From: CAXMQZ01 sp963719055
GTDB taxonomy: Bacteria > Acidobacteriota > Thermoanaerobaculia > Multivoradales > JAHEKO01
Direction: 5' to 3'
Assembly: GCA_963719055.1 (NCBI GenBank)
Contig: CAVRAU010000014.1
Coordinates: forward strand, 1-64,000
DNA: 64,000 bases
Part shown: positions 56,802 through 64,000 of the stretch, one piece after another
How the letters are laid out: each line of letters starts with the position of its first letter
How positions within the stretch are numbered: the stretch's first letter is position 1
Notes under the pieces: model-generated
What the model was told of the DNA's origin: nothing
Database searches by the model: none
Seen by the model: the letters and a program-made list of their open reading frames with translations, nothing else
Program-made: the position numbers and the translations under genes

Positions 56802-57893
56802 CTAGTCCGAGGAGTCCTGCTCGGATTGCTTCTTTCGCCGCTCTTCGGCCCATTTCTTGCGCCAGTAGACTTTTTGCCATTCGTTGACATTACGGTTGTG
56901 CTCTCGCAGGGTCTCGGCGAAGACATGAGAGCCATCGTTGCGGCTGACAAAGTAGAGGTAGGTCACCTCTGCGGGGCTGGCTGCGGCCTGCAGGCTGGCG
57001 AGGCCCGGTGAAGCGATCGGTCCCGGTGGCAGGCCCGGATAGACATAGGTGTTGTAGGGCGAATCGAATTTCAGATCGTCACGACGCAAATTGCCGTCAT
57101 AGGTTCCCGCCAGGGTCAACGCGAAGATCACCGTGGGATCGGCTTGTAACGGCATCCGACGTCGCAGACGATGGGCGTAGACTCCGGCGATTACCTCTCG
57201 CTCCTCATCCAGCTGTGCCTCTTTCTCGACGATGGAAGCAAGGGTCACGACTTCGCGCAGGGTTCTCTCGTCGCTGTCTGCCCGCAGGGGGGTGACCGAC
57301 TCCTCGAAGAGTCGGCGAAAGGTGTTCACCATGGCGTCGACGATCTGCTCCTCTGTCGTTCCCTTGGCGAAGGGGTAGGTGTCCGGAAACAGATAGCCCT
57401 CGAGATCGGCGGCTTCTGGGTCCAGATCCGCGATCCTGTCTGGCGATCGCATCGTGGACACGAAGGCATCCAGATCGCCAAAGCCCGCCTCCGCCAGCGC
57501 CTGCGCGGTCTCTTCGAGGGAGAGACCCTCGATGACGGTGACGGGATAGGTCACAACGTCGCCGCGGACCAGTTTGGCCAGCACTTCGGGAGTGTTGAGC
57601 GGTTCGCTGAATCGGTACTCGCCCGCTCGTAGGAAGGGGTCACCCATTCGATGGATCAGAAAAAGGCGCGCCAGATCGGCATTGGCGAGGACGCCGGCGT
57701 CCTCCAGGGACTCGAGGATGGTTTCGGCATGGGTCCCTCTGGGTACGTCAAGGAGGACCTCTGCGGCACTGTAACCTCGATAGGGTTCGTGGATCGTCCT
57801 CCAGGCCCAGGAAACGAGGGTCGTGGCCGCTCCCATGAGCACCACTAAGGAGAGCGCGCCCGCCCAGAGCGCTACCTGCCACCTCTCAGCCAT
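56802..57893 (-). CDS. mltG: Endolytic murein transglycosylase MltG
   Basis: 363 residues. One N-terminal membrane helix (WQVALWAGALSLVVLMGA), a LysM-like part, then the YceG fold: VTVIEGLSLEETAQALAEAG, LEGYLFPDTYPFAKGTTEEQ, LASIVEKEAQLDEER with the catalytic Glu, LQADPTVIFAL and DSPYNTYVYPGLPPGPIASP. Cuts nascent glycan strands and so sets their length. Starts inside the end of ruvX (8-base overlap), a frequent pairing. Confidence 0.96.
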   Translation of the reverse strand: MAERWQVALWAGALSLVVLMGAATTLVSWAWRTIHEPYRGYSAAEVLLDVPRGTHAETILESLEDAGVLANADLARLFLIHRMGDPFLRAGEYRFSEPLNTPEVLAKLVRGDVVTYPVTVIEGLSLEETAQALAEAGFGDLDAFVSTMRSPDRIADLDPEAADLEGYLFPDTYPFAKGTTEEQIVDAMVNTFRRLFEESVTPLRADSDERTLREVVTLASIVEKEAQLDEEREVIAGVYAHRLRRRMPLQADPTVIFALTLAGTYDGNLRRDDLKFDSPYNTYVYPGLPPGPIASPGLASLQAAASPAEVTYLYFVSRNDGSHVFAETLREHNRNVNEWQKVYWRKKWAEERRKKQSEQDSSD

Positions 57894-58314
57894 CTCTTGC
57901 CTCGGGTGGCGCCGCTGCCAGGTATTGCTCGAGCAAAATCTGGGCCGCTACCGCATCGATTCTTTCCGGATGCCGTCTCGGGTCCACCCCTGCATCTCGC
58001 AGACGTTCCAGGGCCGCCACCGAGGTCAGGGTCTCATCGACCGATTCACAGGGCAACGGGACCTTCAGGGAGAGCTTCCTCTTGAAGCTCTGGACGCGCA
58101 TCGCGGCATCCCCGAGAGAGCCATCCATGTTGCGGGGCTCTCCGATCAGCAGGTACTCCACATCCTCCTGGCTCACGATTTCGCCAATCTGGCGGATCGC
58201 GTCCTGGTCGCTGGTGCGCAGCAACGTGGTCAGTGGGATGGCCATCCGGCCTGCCGGGTCGGTGATGGCCAGACCGATACGGGCCTCCCCGAAGTCGATG
58301 GCTAGGACTTTCAT
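57886..58314 (-). CDS. ruvX: RuvX/YqgF-family putative pre-16S rRNA nuclease
   Basis: 142 residues from ATG 58314; upstream in-frame sequence is not conserved. RNase H-like fold: VLAIDFGEARIGLAITDPAG with the first acidic residue, YLLIGEPRNMDGSLGDAA, LPCESVDETLTSVAA and IDAVAAQILLEQYL with the last acidic residue. The family is implicated in 16S rRNA 5' maturation and annotated as Holliday-junction resolvase-like. Overlaps mltG. Confidence 0.95.
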   Translation of the reverse strand: MKVLAIDFGEARIGLAITDPAGRMAIPLTTLLRTSDQDAIRQIGEIVSQEDVEYLLIGEPRNMDGSLGDAAMRVQSFKRKLSLKVPLPCESVDETLTSVAALERLRDAGVDPRRHPERIDAVAAQILLEQYLAAAPPEARDG

Positions 58315-58560
58315 GATGATGCTCTCTCCGGCGCTCGGCAGGGCGCTGACGAGGACCTTACCATCGGCCCTGTGGGGGTGCCTGCAGGAGCGTTGCCGGG
58401 ACATCGAGGGGCGGCTCGCTGTGCTACCATCAAGCGGTTCCGAGTGGCGTCTGTGGGAGCGATGCAAGACCATCTCTCGACCGGCCTGAGGCGTGAATCC
58501 GTGGCGCCGGAAGTCAACGAATCGTTGCGAAAACCGAACTAAACTTCGAGCGGCCTATCT

Positions 58561-59740
58561 ATGAAAGACATCGTCATTCTGAGTGCTGTTCGTACGCCGA
58601 TAGGATCCTTTCAAGGGGCGTTCAAGAAAATCTCGGCACCGCAGCTTGGCGCCGTGGCTTTGCGAGGGGCGATCGACAAGGCCGGAGTGAAGCCCGAGGA
58701 CCTCGGGCAGGTCTACATGGGATGCGTCTTGACGGCCGGAGTCGGCCAGGCGCCGGCGCGGCAGGCGACCCTGGCAGCCGGTTGCCCACCATCCACCGGG
58801 TCCATCACAGTCGGCAAGGTCTGCGGCTCGGCCATGCGGGCGGTGATGACCGCCGCCAACGATCTCCGGTGTGGAGACTTCGATCTGGTCGCGGCAGGCG
58901 GTATGGAAAATATGACTCTGGCACCGTATCTGATGCCCGCTGCCCGTGACGGCATGCGTCTTGGAAACGGCAAGCTGCTGGACGCCATGATTCACGATGG
59001 TCTGTGGGATCCGTACAACGATATGCACATGGGAAATTGTGCCGAGACTTGCGCCAGGCACTACGAGTTCACTCGCGAGGAACAGGATGGCTTTGCTCTC
59101 GAGAGCTATGGTCGAGCTCGCGAAGCTACGGAGTCGGGTCTGGCGGCAGGAGAAATCGTCCCGGTAGAGGTGCCTCAGAGAAAGGGCGATCCCATCGTCG
59201 TAGATCGGGATGAAGAGCCCTTCCGAGTCGATCTCGAGAAAATGGGCAAACTTCGGCCGGCCTTTCAGAAGGACGGCACCGTGACGGCTGCCAACGCCAG
59301 CAAGATCAACGATGGAGCCGCCGCCTTGGTGCTGGCGACCGCGGACAAGGCCAAGGAGATAGGGGCCAAGCCTCTGGCTCGTCTGGTCGCCCAGGCTTCG
59401 GTGGCCCAAGAGCCGGAATGGTTCACGACGGCACCGGTAAAGGCCGTCCAAAGGGTCCTACGAGCGGGCCGGTCTGAGTGCCGGCGACATCGATCTGTGG
59501 GAAGTCAACGAGGCCTTTGCGGTCGTCGCCATGGCCTTTGTCAAAGAGCTCGATCTGCCCGCGGACCGGGTCAACGTGCGCGGTGGCGCCGTGGCTCTCG
59601 GTCATCCGATCGGTGCTTCCGGTGCCAGAATCCTGGTCACGCTGTTGCACTCCATGGCCGAGCGGGGTGCTCGCCGAGGATGTGCGGCGATCTGTATCGG
59701 TGGTGGCGAAGCGACAGCCCTGATCGTGGAGCGGGATTGA
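58561..59740 (+). CDS. Acetyl-CoA C-acetyltransferase (thiolase, frameshifted)
   Basis: A surplus G at 59465-59467 splits the gene; corrected length 392 residues, typical. Catalytic Cys88 in VGKVCGSAMRAV takes the acyl group; later catalytic residues are in EVNEAFAVVAMAF, VALGHPIGASGARI (His) and AICIGGGEA (second Cys). Condenses two acetyl-CoA or cleaves acetoacetyl-CoA; AtoB/PhaA-like. Without correction the first frame runs on into lptD, giving a false fusion. The TGA at 59738-59740 overlaps the TTG start of lptD. Confidence 0.94.
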
Positions 59741-62085
59741 ATCGGCTACGCACACGATCCGCCTGGCTGCTGGCCCTTGGGTTGGTAGGTCTTCTGGTGC
59801 AGGCCCCGGCCATGGCGCAGGTCGATCCCCGGCGCGATGAGGAGCCACCTCTTCCTTGGGAAGAAGTGCCTGCCGATCCGTCGACGGACGACGAGGAGTC
59901 CGAGGAGGCCGCCACCCCCGAAGAGGATGCGGAACCGACCCCCTCACGTCTCGATCGCATCAGCTTCCAAGTGCCATTTCCCCCCGAAAAGGGTGGTGGT
60001 GTCGCGGTCGGGACCGCCGGCGATCTGCACTATGTCCGCGAAGACTACGTGGTGGCTAGCGGTGGTGTCGAGATGCGGTTTCGCGACTTCATGTTCCAGG
60101 GCGAGAAGGTCGCCATCGATCTGAAGATGGAGCAGATCACCGCCGAGGGCGACGTGATCCTGGATCAGGGCCCCCAGCGTCTGGTGGGGGACACGCTGTT
60201 CTTCGATCTCAATACCGAGAGCGGCACCCTGGCCAATGCCAAGGCCTATGTGGACCCTGACATCTTCTTCGAAGGCAGGGAGATCACCCGCCTGTCGGAA
60301 GATCGGTATCGGGTCGTGGATGGAATGGTGACTTCGTGCATCGACGACTCACCCGACTGGAACGTCCGTTTGAGTCGTGGCGAAGTGGAGTTGGGCGGCT
60401 ACGCCAATATCACCAACGCTCGCTTTCGAATCAAGAAGGTTCCCATCTTCTACTGGCCACAGATTCTCATGCCTGCCAGCACTGAGAGGGCGTCGGGGCT
60501 GCTGTTTCCCAATCTAGGCTACAGCGAAAGGCGCGGAGGCTTTCTGGGGCTGGCCTACTTCCAGACCCTCGGCGACAGCGCCGACACGACGTTCTATCTC
60601 GATCTCTACGGTGAAGACTATCTGGGCTTCGGCAATGAATGGCGATACAGGCCGAGCGAGCACACCACGGGCTTCTTCGAGGGCTACGTCATCCGTGACC
60701 CGACGGAGAACGATGAGCTGCGTTGGAAGGCCTTCTGGACCCACAAGAGCACCAATCTGCCACTGGGTCTCGACGGTGTCATCCGCTATCAGGATTTCTC
60801 GGACTTCGATTTCTTCCGGGACTTCGAGCGTGATTTCAACAACCAGTCGATCCGCCGCCTGCAGTCCTCGGGCTTTCTGACCGGTAGCTGGGGTCAGCAG
60901 TCGTTTACTCTGCTGCTGGATCAGAATGAGACTTTTATCGCGGCAGATAGTGTCGCCACGCAGCGATACATGCCGGAGGCAGAGTACCGGTTGCGGGCCA
61001 CGCAGATCGGGCGACTCCCCGTCTACCTCGATATGTTGGGCTCGGTGGACTACCTGAACTCGGCACGTACCGGTATCAACGCCTTCGACAACAAGTGGGG
61101 TCGAGCTGATGTGTTTCCCAACATCACGGCCTCTCTGAGTACGCTGCCCTGGCTATCGGTCTCGGTGTCGGGTGGCGGGCGAGTGACCTACTACAGCGAT
61201 TCGATCGACGAGGAGACGAGCGAATTCGGCGCTGGGGCGCTGACGCGGACCTTTGGCACCGCCAGCAGCGCGATCGTCGGCCCGTCGTTCTCTCGAGTCT
61301 TCGACGGTCGGGTGGGCCGGTTCGCCAAGTTCAAGCACATCATCGAGCCACGATGGAACTACGCCTTTGCCAGTGAGTTCGAGGATCAGAATCTGATTCC
61401 GCGCTTCGATGAGGTCGATCGGATCTCACCTTTTCATGCCGTCTCCTATCGCTTCATCAATCGTCTCCTGGCCAAGCCCGATGAGGGGGATCCACGAGGC
61501 GATAGCGCCCGAGAGATCATGTCGTTGGAGATCAGTCAGCTCTTCAGCCTCGATGAAGATCGCCCGATACAAAGGGGAAGAGTCGCCGATGAAGAGGGGG
61601 TCCTACCTCAATCGACGAACGGCCCCATCGATTTTCGGTACCGGTTCAACCCTTCTCAGCAGGGCTCTCTCGAGGCGAAGGTGAGGTACAACACCCTGTT
61701 CGGAGGACTCGACAATGCCTCCCTGAGCGGCGCCCTGGGGGTGGGTCGGCACGGTGTCGGTCTGACGTGGTTTACGCGCTTCGATCCTGAGCTCGAGGAT
61801 ACGACGGGCAACCAGATTCGGTTCTTCACGGGCATTGCGCTCTGGCCCAATCGATTGCGTCTCGATGCCCAGGTCAACTACGACTTCCAGTTGTCTCTGC
61901 TGCAGAGTCAGCGTTACATCTTCCAGTATTTCTCCCAGTGTTTCGGTCTGCGATTCGAGTTCCAGCAATGGCAGTCCCTGGTTCGTCAGGACCGGGAGTT
62001 CCGCTTTGCCGTGACCTTGAAGAACATCGGTACGTTTCTGGATCTCAGCGGCGGCACGCGGACCGGGTTCAACCCCGGTTTCTGA
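59737..62085 (+). CDS. lptD: LPS-assembly protein LptD
   Basis: 782 residues from TTG 59737, giving a signal peptide cut after QAPAMA. After an acidic Pro-rich linker comes an OstA/LptA-like beta-jellyroll (LHYVREDYVVASGGVEMRFR, GDVILDQGPQRLVGDTLFFD) and then a large beta-barrel with YFQTLGDSADTTFYLDLYGE and KFKHIIEPRWNYAFASEF. LptD with LptE inserts LPS into the outer leaflet. The frame is intact for the whole length. Genetic pairing with a thiolase is not usual. Confidence 0.93.
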   Translation: MNRLRTRSAWLLALGLVGLLVQAPAMAQVDPRRDEEPPLPWEEVPADPSTDDEESEEAATPEEDAEPTPSRLDRISFQVPFPPEKGGGVAVGTAGDLHYVREDYVVASGGVEMRFRDFMFQGEKVAIDLKMEQITAEGDVILDQGPQRLVGDTLFFDLNTESGTLANAKAYVDPDIFFEGREITRLSEDRYRVVDGMVTSCIDDSPDWNVRLSRGEVELGGYANITNARFRIKKVPIFYWPQILMPASTERASGLLFPNLGYSERRGGFLGLAYFQTLGDSADTTFYLDLYGEDYLGFGNEWRYRPSEHTTGFFEGYVIRDPTENDELRWKAFWTHKSTNLPLGLDGVIRYQDFSDFDFFRDFERDFNNQSIRRLQSSGFLTGSWGQQSFTLLLDQNETFIAADSVATQRYMPEAEYRLRATQIGRLPVYLDMLGSVDYLNSARTGINAFDNKWGRADVFPNITASLSTLPWLSVSVSGGGRVTYYSDSIDEETSEFGAGALTRTFGTASSAIVGPSFSRVFDGRVGRFAKFKHIIEPRWNYAFASEFEDQNLIPRFDEVDRISPFHAVSYRFINRLLAKPDEGDPRGDSAREIMSLEISQLFSLDEDRPIQRGRVADEEGVLPQSTNGPIDFRYRFNPSQQGSLEAKVRYNTLFGGLDNASLSGALGVGRHGVGLTWFTRFDPELEDTTGNQIRFFTGIALWPNRLRLDAQVNYDFQLSLLQSQRYIFQYFSQCFGLRFEFQQWQSLVRQDREFRFAVTLKNIGTFLDLSGGTRTGFNPGF

Positions 62086-62144
62086 GACAATGAGGGTTTC
62101 CTAGCCTGGCTCTTCTGGGCTCGTTCGAAAGCAGGAGAAGATCT

Positions 62145-63128
62145 ATGCGAGTACTCATCACCGGAATCACCGGCTTCGCCGGCTCCCATCTCGCCGAGTA
62201 TCTATTGGCCGAGGTGCCGGATGTGGAGATCTACGGCACCAAGAGGTGGCGCAGTCGGATGGAGAATATCGATCATCTGCAAGACAAGATCGAGTTGGTC
62301 GAGTGCGATCTGAAGGACGCCAACGCGGTGCGTCAGGCTTTGGCCGATATTCGACCCGAACGGATCTTCCACCTGGCGGCCCAGAGCTTCGTACCCGCCA
62401 GTTGGCGAGCACCCTCGGAAACGCTCGACAACAACATCATCTCGCAGACCAATATCTTCGAGGCCATGCGGTCCTTGGACCTCGATGCTCGCATTCAGAT
62501 CGCCGGATCCAGCGAAGAGTATGGACTCGTCCATCCCGACGAGGTGCCGATTACGGAGTCCAATCCCTTGCGACCCTTGTCGCCCTACGCGGTCTCCAAG
62601 GTCGCTCAGGATCTTCTGGCCTATCAGTACTTTCGCAGCTACGGACTGGCGGCGGTGCGAACGCGCGGTTTCAATCACACCGGGCCCCGGCGCGGCGATG
62701 TCTTCGTGACCTCGAACTTTGCCAAGCAGATCGCTTCGATTGAGGCCGGTCTGCACCGACCGGTCATCCGGGTCGGCAATCTCAGCGCCCAGCGCGATTT
62801 CACAGATGTTCGGGATATTGTTCGGGCCTATTGGTTGGCGCTGGAGAAGGGGAAACCGGGAGAGGTCTACAACCTGGCGAGCGGCAAGGCGGTGACGATT
62901 CGCGAGCTTCTGGACATGCTCCTCGAGCTCAGCGACGCCGAGGTCGAGGTGGAGGTGGATCCCGAGCGCTTGCGGCCATCCGACGTTGAGATTCTCCTCG
63001 GCGATTGCTCGAAGTTTCATGCGGATACCGGTTGGGAGCCCCAGATCCCGCTGTCGCAGACCATCGCCGATCTGTTGGACTACTGGCGCCAGCGCCTCGG
63101 CCGCATCGCCAGCCCGGTCTCGTCCTGA
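62145..63128 (+). CDS. gmd: GDP-mannose 4,6-dehydratase-like NAD-dependent sugar dehydratase
   Basis: 327 residues. Rossmann motif VLITGITGFAGSHLAEYLL, then IFHLAAQSFVPASWRAPSET, SSEEYGLVHPDEVPITE with the catalytic Glu pair, and the YAVSK catalytic dyad. TRGFNHTGPRRGDVFVTSNF and VRVGNLSAQRDFTDVRDIV match the GDP-mannose dehydratase subgroup. Produces a 4-keto-6-deoxy GDP sugar used by the next gene's reductase. It starts 59 bases after lptD with AGCAGGAG before the ATG. Confidence 0.9.
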   Translation: MRVLITGITGFAGSHLAEYLLAEVPDVEIYGTKRWRSRMENIDHLQDKIELVECDLKDANAVRQALADIRPERIFHLAAQSFVPASWRAPSETLDNNIISQTNIFEAMRSLDLDARIQIAGSSEEYGLVHPDEVPITESNPLRPLSPYAVSKVAQDLLAYQYFRSYGLAAVRTRGFNHTGPRRGDVFVTSNFAKQIASIEAGLHRPVIRVGNLSAQRDFTDVRDIVRAYWLALEKGKPGEVYNLASGKAVTIRELLDMLLELSDAEVEVEVDPERLRPSDVEILLGDCSKFHADTGWEPQIPLSQTIADLLDYWRQRLGRIASPVSS

Positions 63129-63133
63129 TCGGC

Positions 63134-64000
63134 ATGCGCGTTCTCATCACCGGAGTGTCGGGCTTTGTCGGGTTTCGACTCGCCCGTCACCTGGCGGCCC
63201 AGGGCCACGAGGTGGCGGGAACCTATCTCCGCGACCGGCCCGATTTGGCAGGGGTGGAGCTTTTCGATCTGGATCTGCTCGATGAGACTCTGCTGGCGGA
63301 AACCGTGGATACAGTCGAGCCGCAAGTTGTCGTCCATCTTGCCGGACTCAGTCACGTGGGGGAATCCTGGTCTCGCCCGGCGGACTACTTCAGAGTCAAT
63401 GTGTTGGGATCGGAGAACCTGGTGCGGGCAGCAGCAGGAGCCCGCCTCATAGCGGCCTCCAGCGCGGAGGTCTACGGCACCGTGCCGGAGTCTGATCAGC
63501 CCATTTCCGAGTCTCGCTCTGTGGCTCCGGAGAGCCCCTATGCCTTGACCAAGGCGGCCATGGAAAGGCTGGTCCTCGCGGAGGGCGGGCTCGTGGTGCG
63601 CTCTTTCAATATCGTCGGGCCGGGGCAGGCGCAGAACTTCGCTCTACCGGCGTTTACTCGGCAGTTGGTAGCTATGAGCACGCGGTGAACAAGATCCGGT
63701 CCTGAAGGTCGGCAATCTCACCGCGCGGCGGGACTTCGTCCATGTAGATGATGCCGTGGGTGCCTTCGAGTTGTTGTTGCGGGTGGGCGAACCGGCGTCG
63801 TGTTACAACCTGGGCAGCGGCGCGGCCTTGCAGCATTGGTGAGGTCCTCGACCGTCTTATCCGGGTGTCGGGGGTTGCCACCGAGATCGAAGAGGACCCC
63901 GCGAGGTATCGACCGGTCGACCTGCCCCTCCTGCAGGCGGACAATGGCAAGCTCGTCGACCTCGGCTGGTCGTTGAGAAGAGATCTGGATACCGCTCTGG
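63134..64000 (+). CDS. GDP-6-deoxy-4-keto sugar reductase/epimerase, cut by window end (frameshifted)
   Basis: ATG 63134, five bases after the gmd stop. VLITGVSGFVGFRLARHLAA, VVVHLAGLSHVGESWSRPAD, SSAEVYGTVPESDQPISESR and PYALTKAAMERLV show a short-chain NAD(P)-dependent sugar enzyme with YxxxK. The frame breaks near 63677-63690 and again near 63832, after which VGNLTARRDFVHVDDAVGAF and IGEVLDRLIRVSG, then QADNGKLVDLGWSLRRDL continue to the end of the window. Pairing with gmd suggests GDP-rhamnose (Rmd-type) synthesis for LPS or glycan; GDP-fucose synthase is less likely by motif. No stop is reached. Confidence 0.82.

Noticed and set aside
58561..62085. A single 1174-residue thiolase-LptD fusion protein
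   Set aside because: The thiolase frame breaks at 59466 by a surplus base and continues in another frame to its own stop with all family motifs. LptD begins with its own signal peptide at TTG 59737, so the fusion is an artefact.

Overview
The window looks like a chromosomal piece of a high-GC, Gram-negative bacterium with an LPS-bearing outer membrane: it carries lptD, heptose-activation genes with a family 9 glycosyltransferase, lipoproteins, a CsgG-like protein and a complex I operon. HEAT-repeat secreted proteins, FG-GAP proteins ending in a GFESGDTATW-type tail, a PabB-PabC fusion and abundant PEGA/FHA/kinase genes fit Acidobacteriota (Thermoanaerobaculia-like) best. That placement is an inference; Myxococcota/'deltaproteobacterial' lineages are alternatives. 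I see no tRNA, rRNA, CRISPR array, IS element or phage gene, and codon and base use are fairly even.

Layout. 1-3.0 kb: end of a membrane-anchored protein gene and two secreted HEAT-repeat proteins. 3.0-4.4 kb (minus): a lipoprotein and an EF-hand-like secreted protein. 4.5-15.6 kb: one long plus-strand cluster of tightly spaced or overlapping genes: Ser/Gly/Glu-rich lipoprotein, periplasmic protein, Ser/Thr kinase, FHA-like/PEGA/SUMF1 protein, a 60-aa exported peptide, a MotA/TolQ/ExbB-family channel, an actin-like/FHA protein, and two von Willebrand A (VWA) proteins whose single N-terminal helix looks like the proton-carrying helix of ExbD/TolR. I consider this the most interesting part of the window: a candidate proton-driven envelope machine under phospho-threonine control. 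15.6-19.8 kb: uppP, an ArsR/SRPBCC remnant, and a zinc protease / inactive-transglutaminase-7TM / ATP-grasp ligase trio. 19.8-25.8 kb (minus): FG-GAP protein, alpha/beta hydrolase and a lemA-TPM-TPM operon. 25.8-36 kb: B3/B4 protein, pabBC fusion, cobalamin adenosyltransferase, pilB, heptose genes, prolyl oligopeptidase. 35.9-47.6 kb: a MidA-type methyltransferase followed by nuoABCDHIJKLMN, with no nuoEFG. 47.7-49.3 kb: SigR/RsrA-like sigma/anti-sigma pair plus a thioredoxin-fold protein. 49.4-56.3 kb: M23 peptidase, GHMP kinase, glycosyltransferase, ogt, DUF3891, tryptophanase-family lyase, CsgG-like protein. 56.8-58.3 kb (minus): mltG and ruvX. 58.6-64 kb: thiolase, lptD and two GDP-sugar enzymes, the last cut by the window edge.

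About twenty genes are interrupted by frameshifts. In almost every case the reading frame is restored by removing exactly one base per break, and the corrected length then matches the family. This insertion-only bias across unrelated essential genes (nuoN, uppP, thiolase) points to consensus sequencing errors rather than pseudogenes. I therefore annotate whole genes across the breaks and give the break position in each entry.
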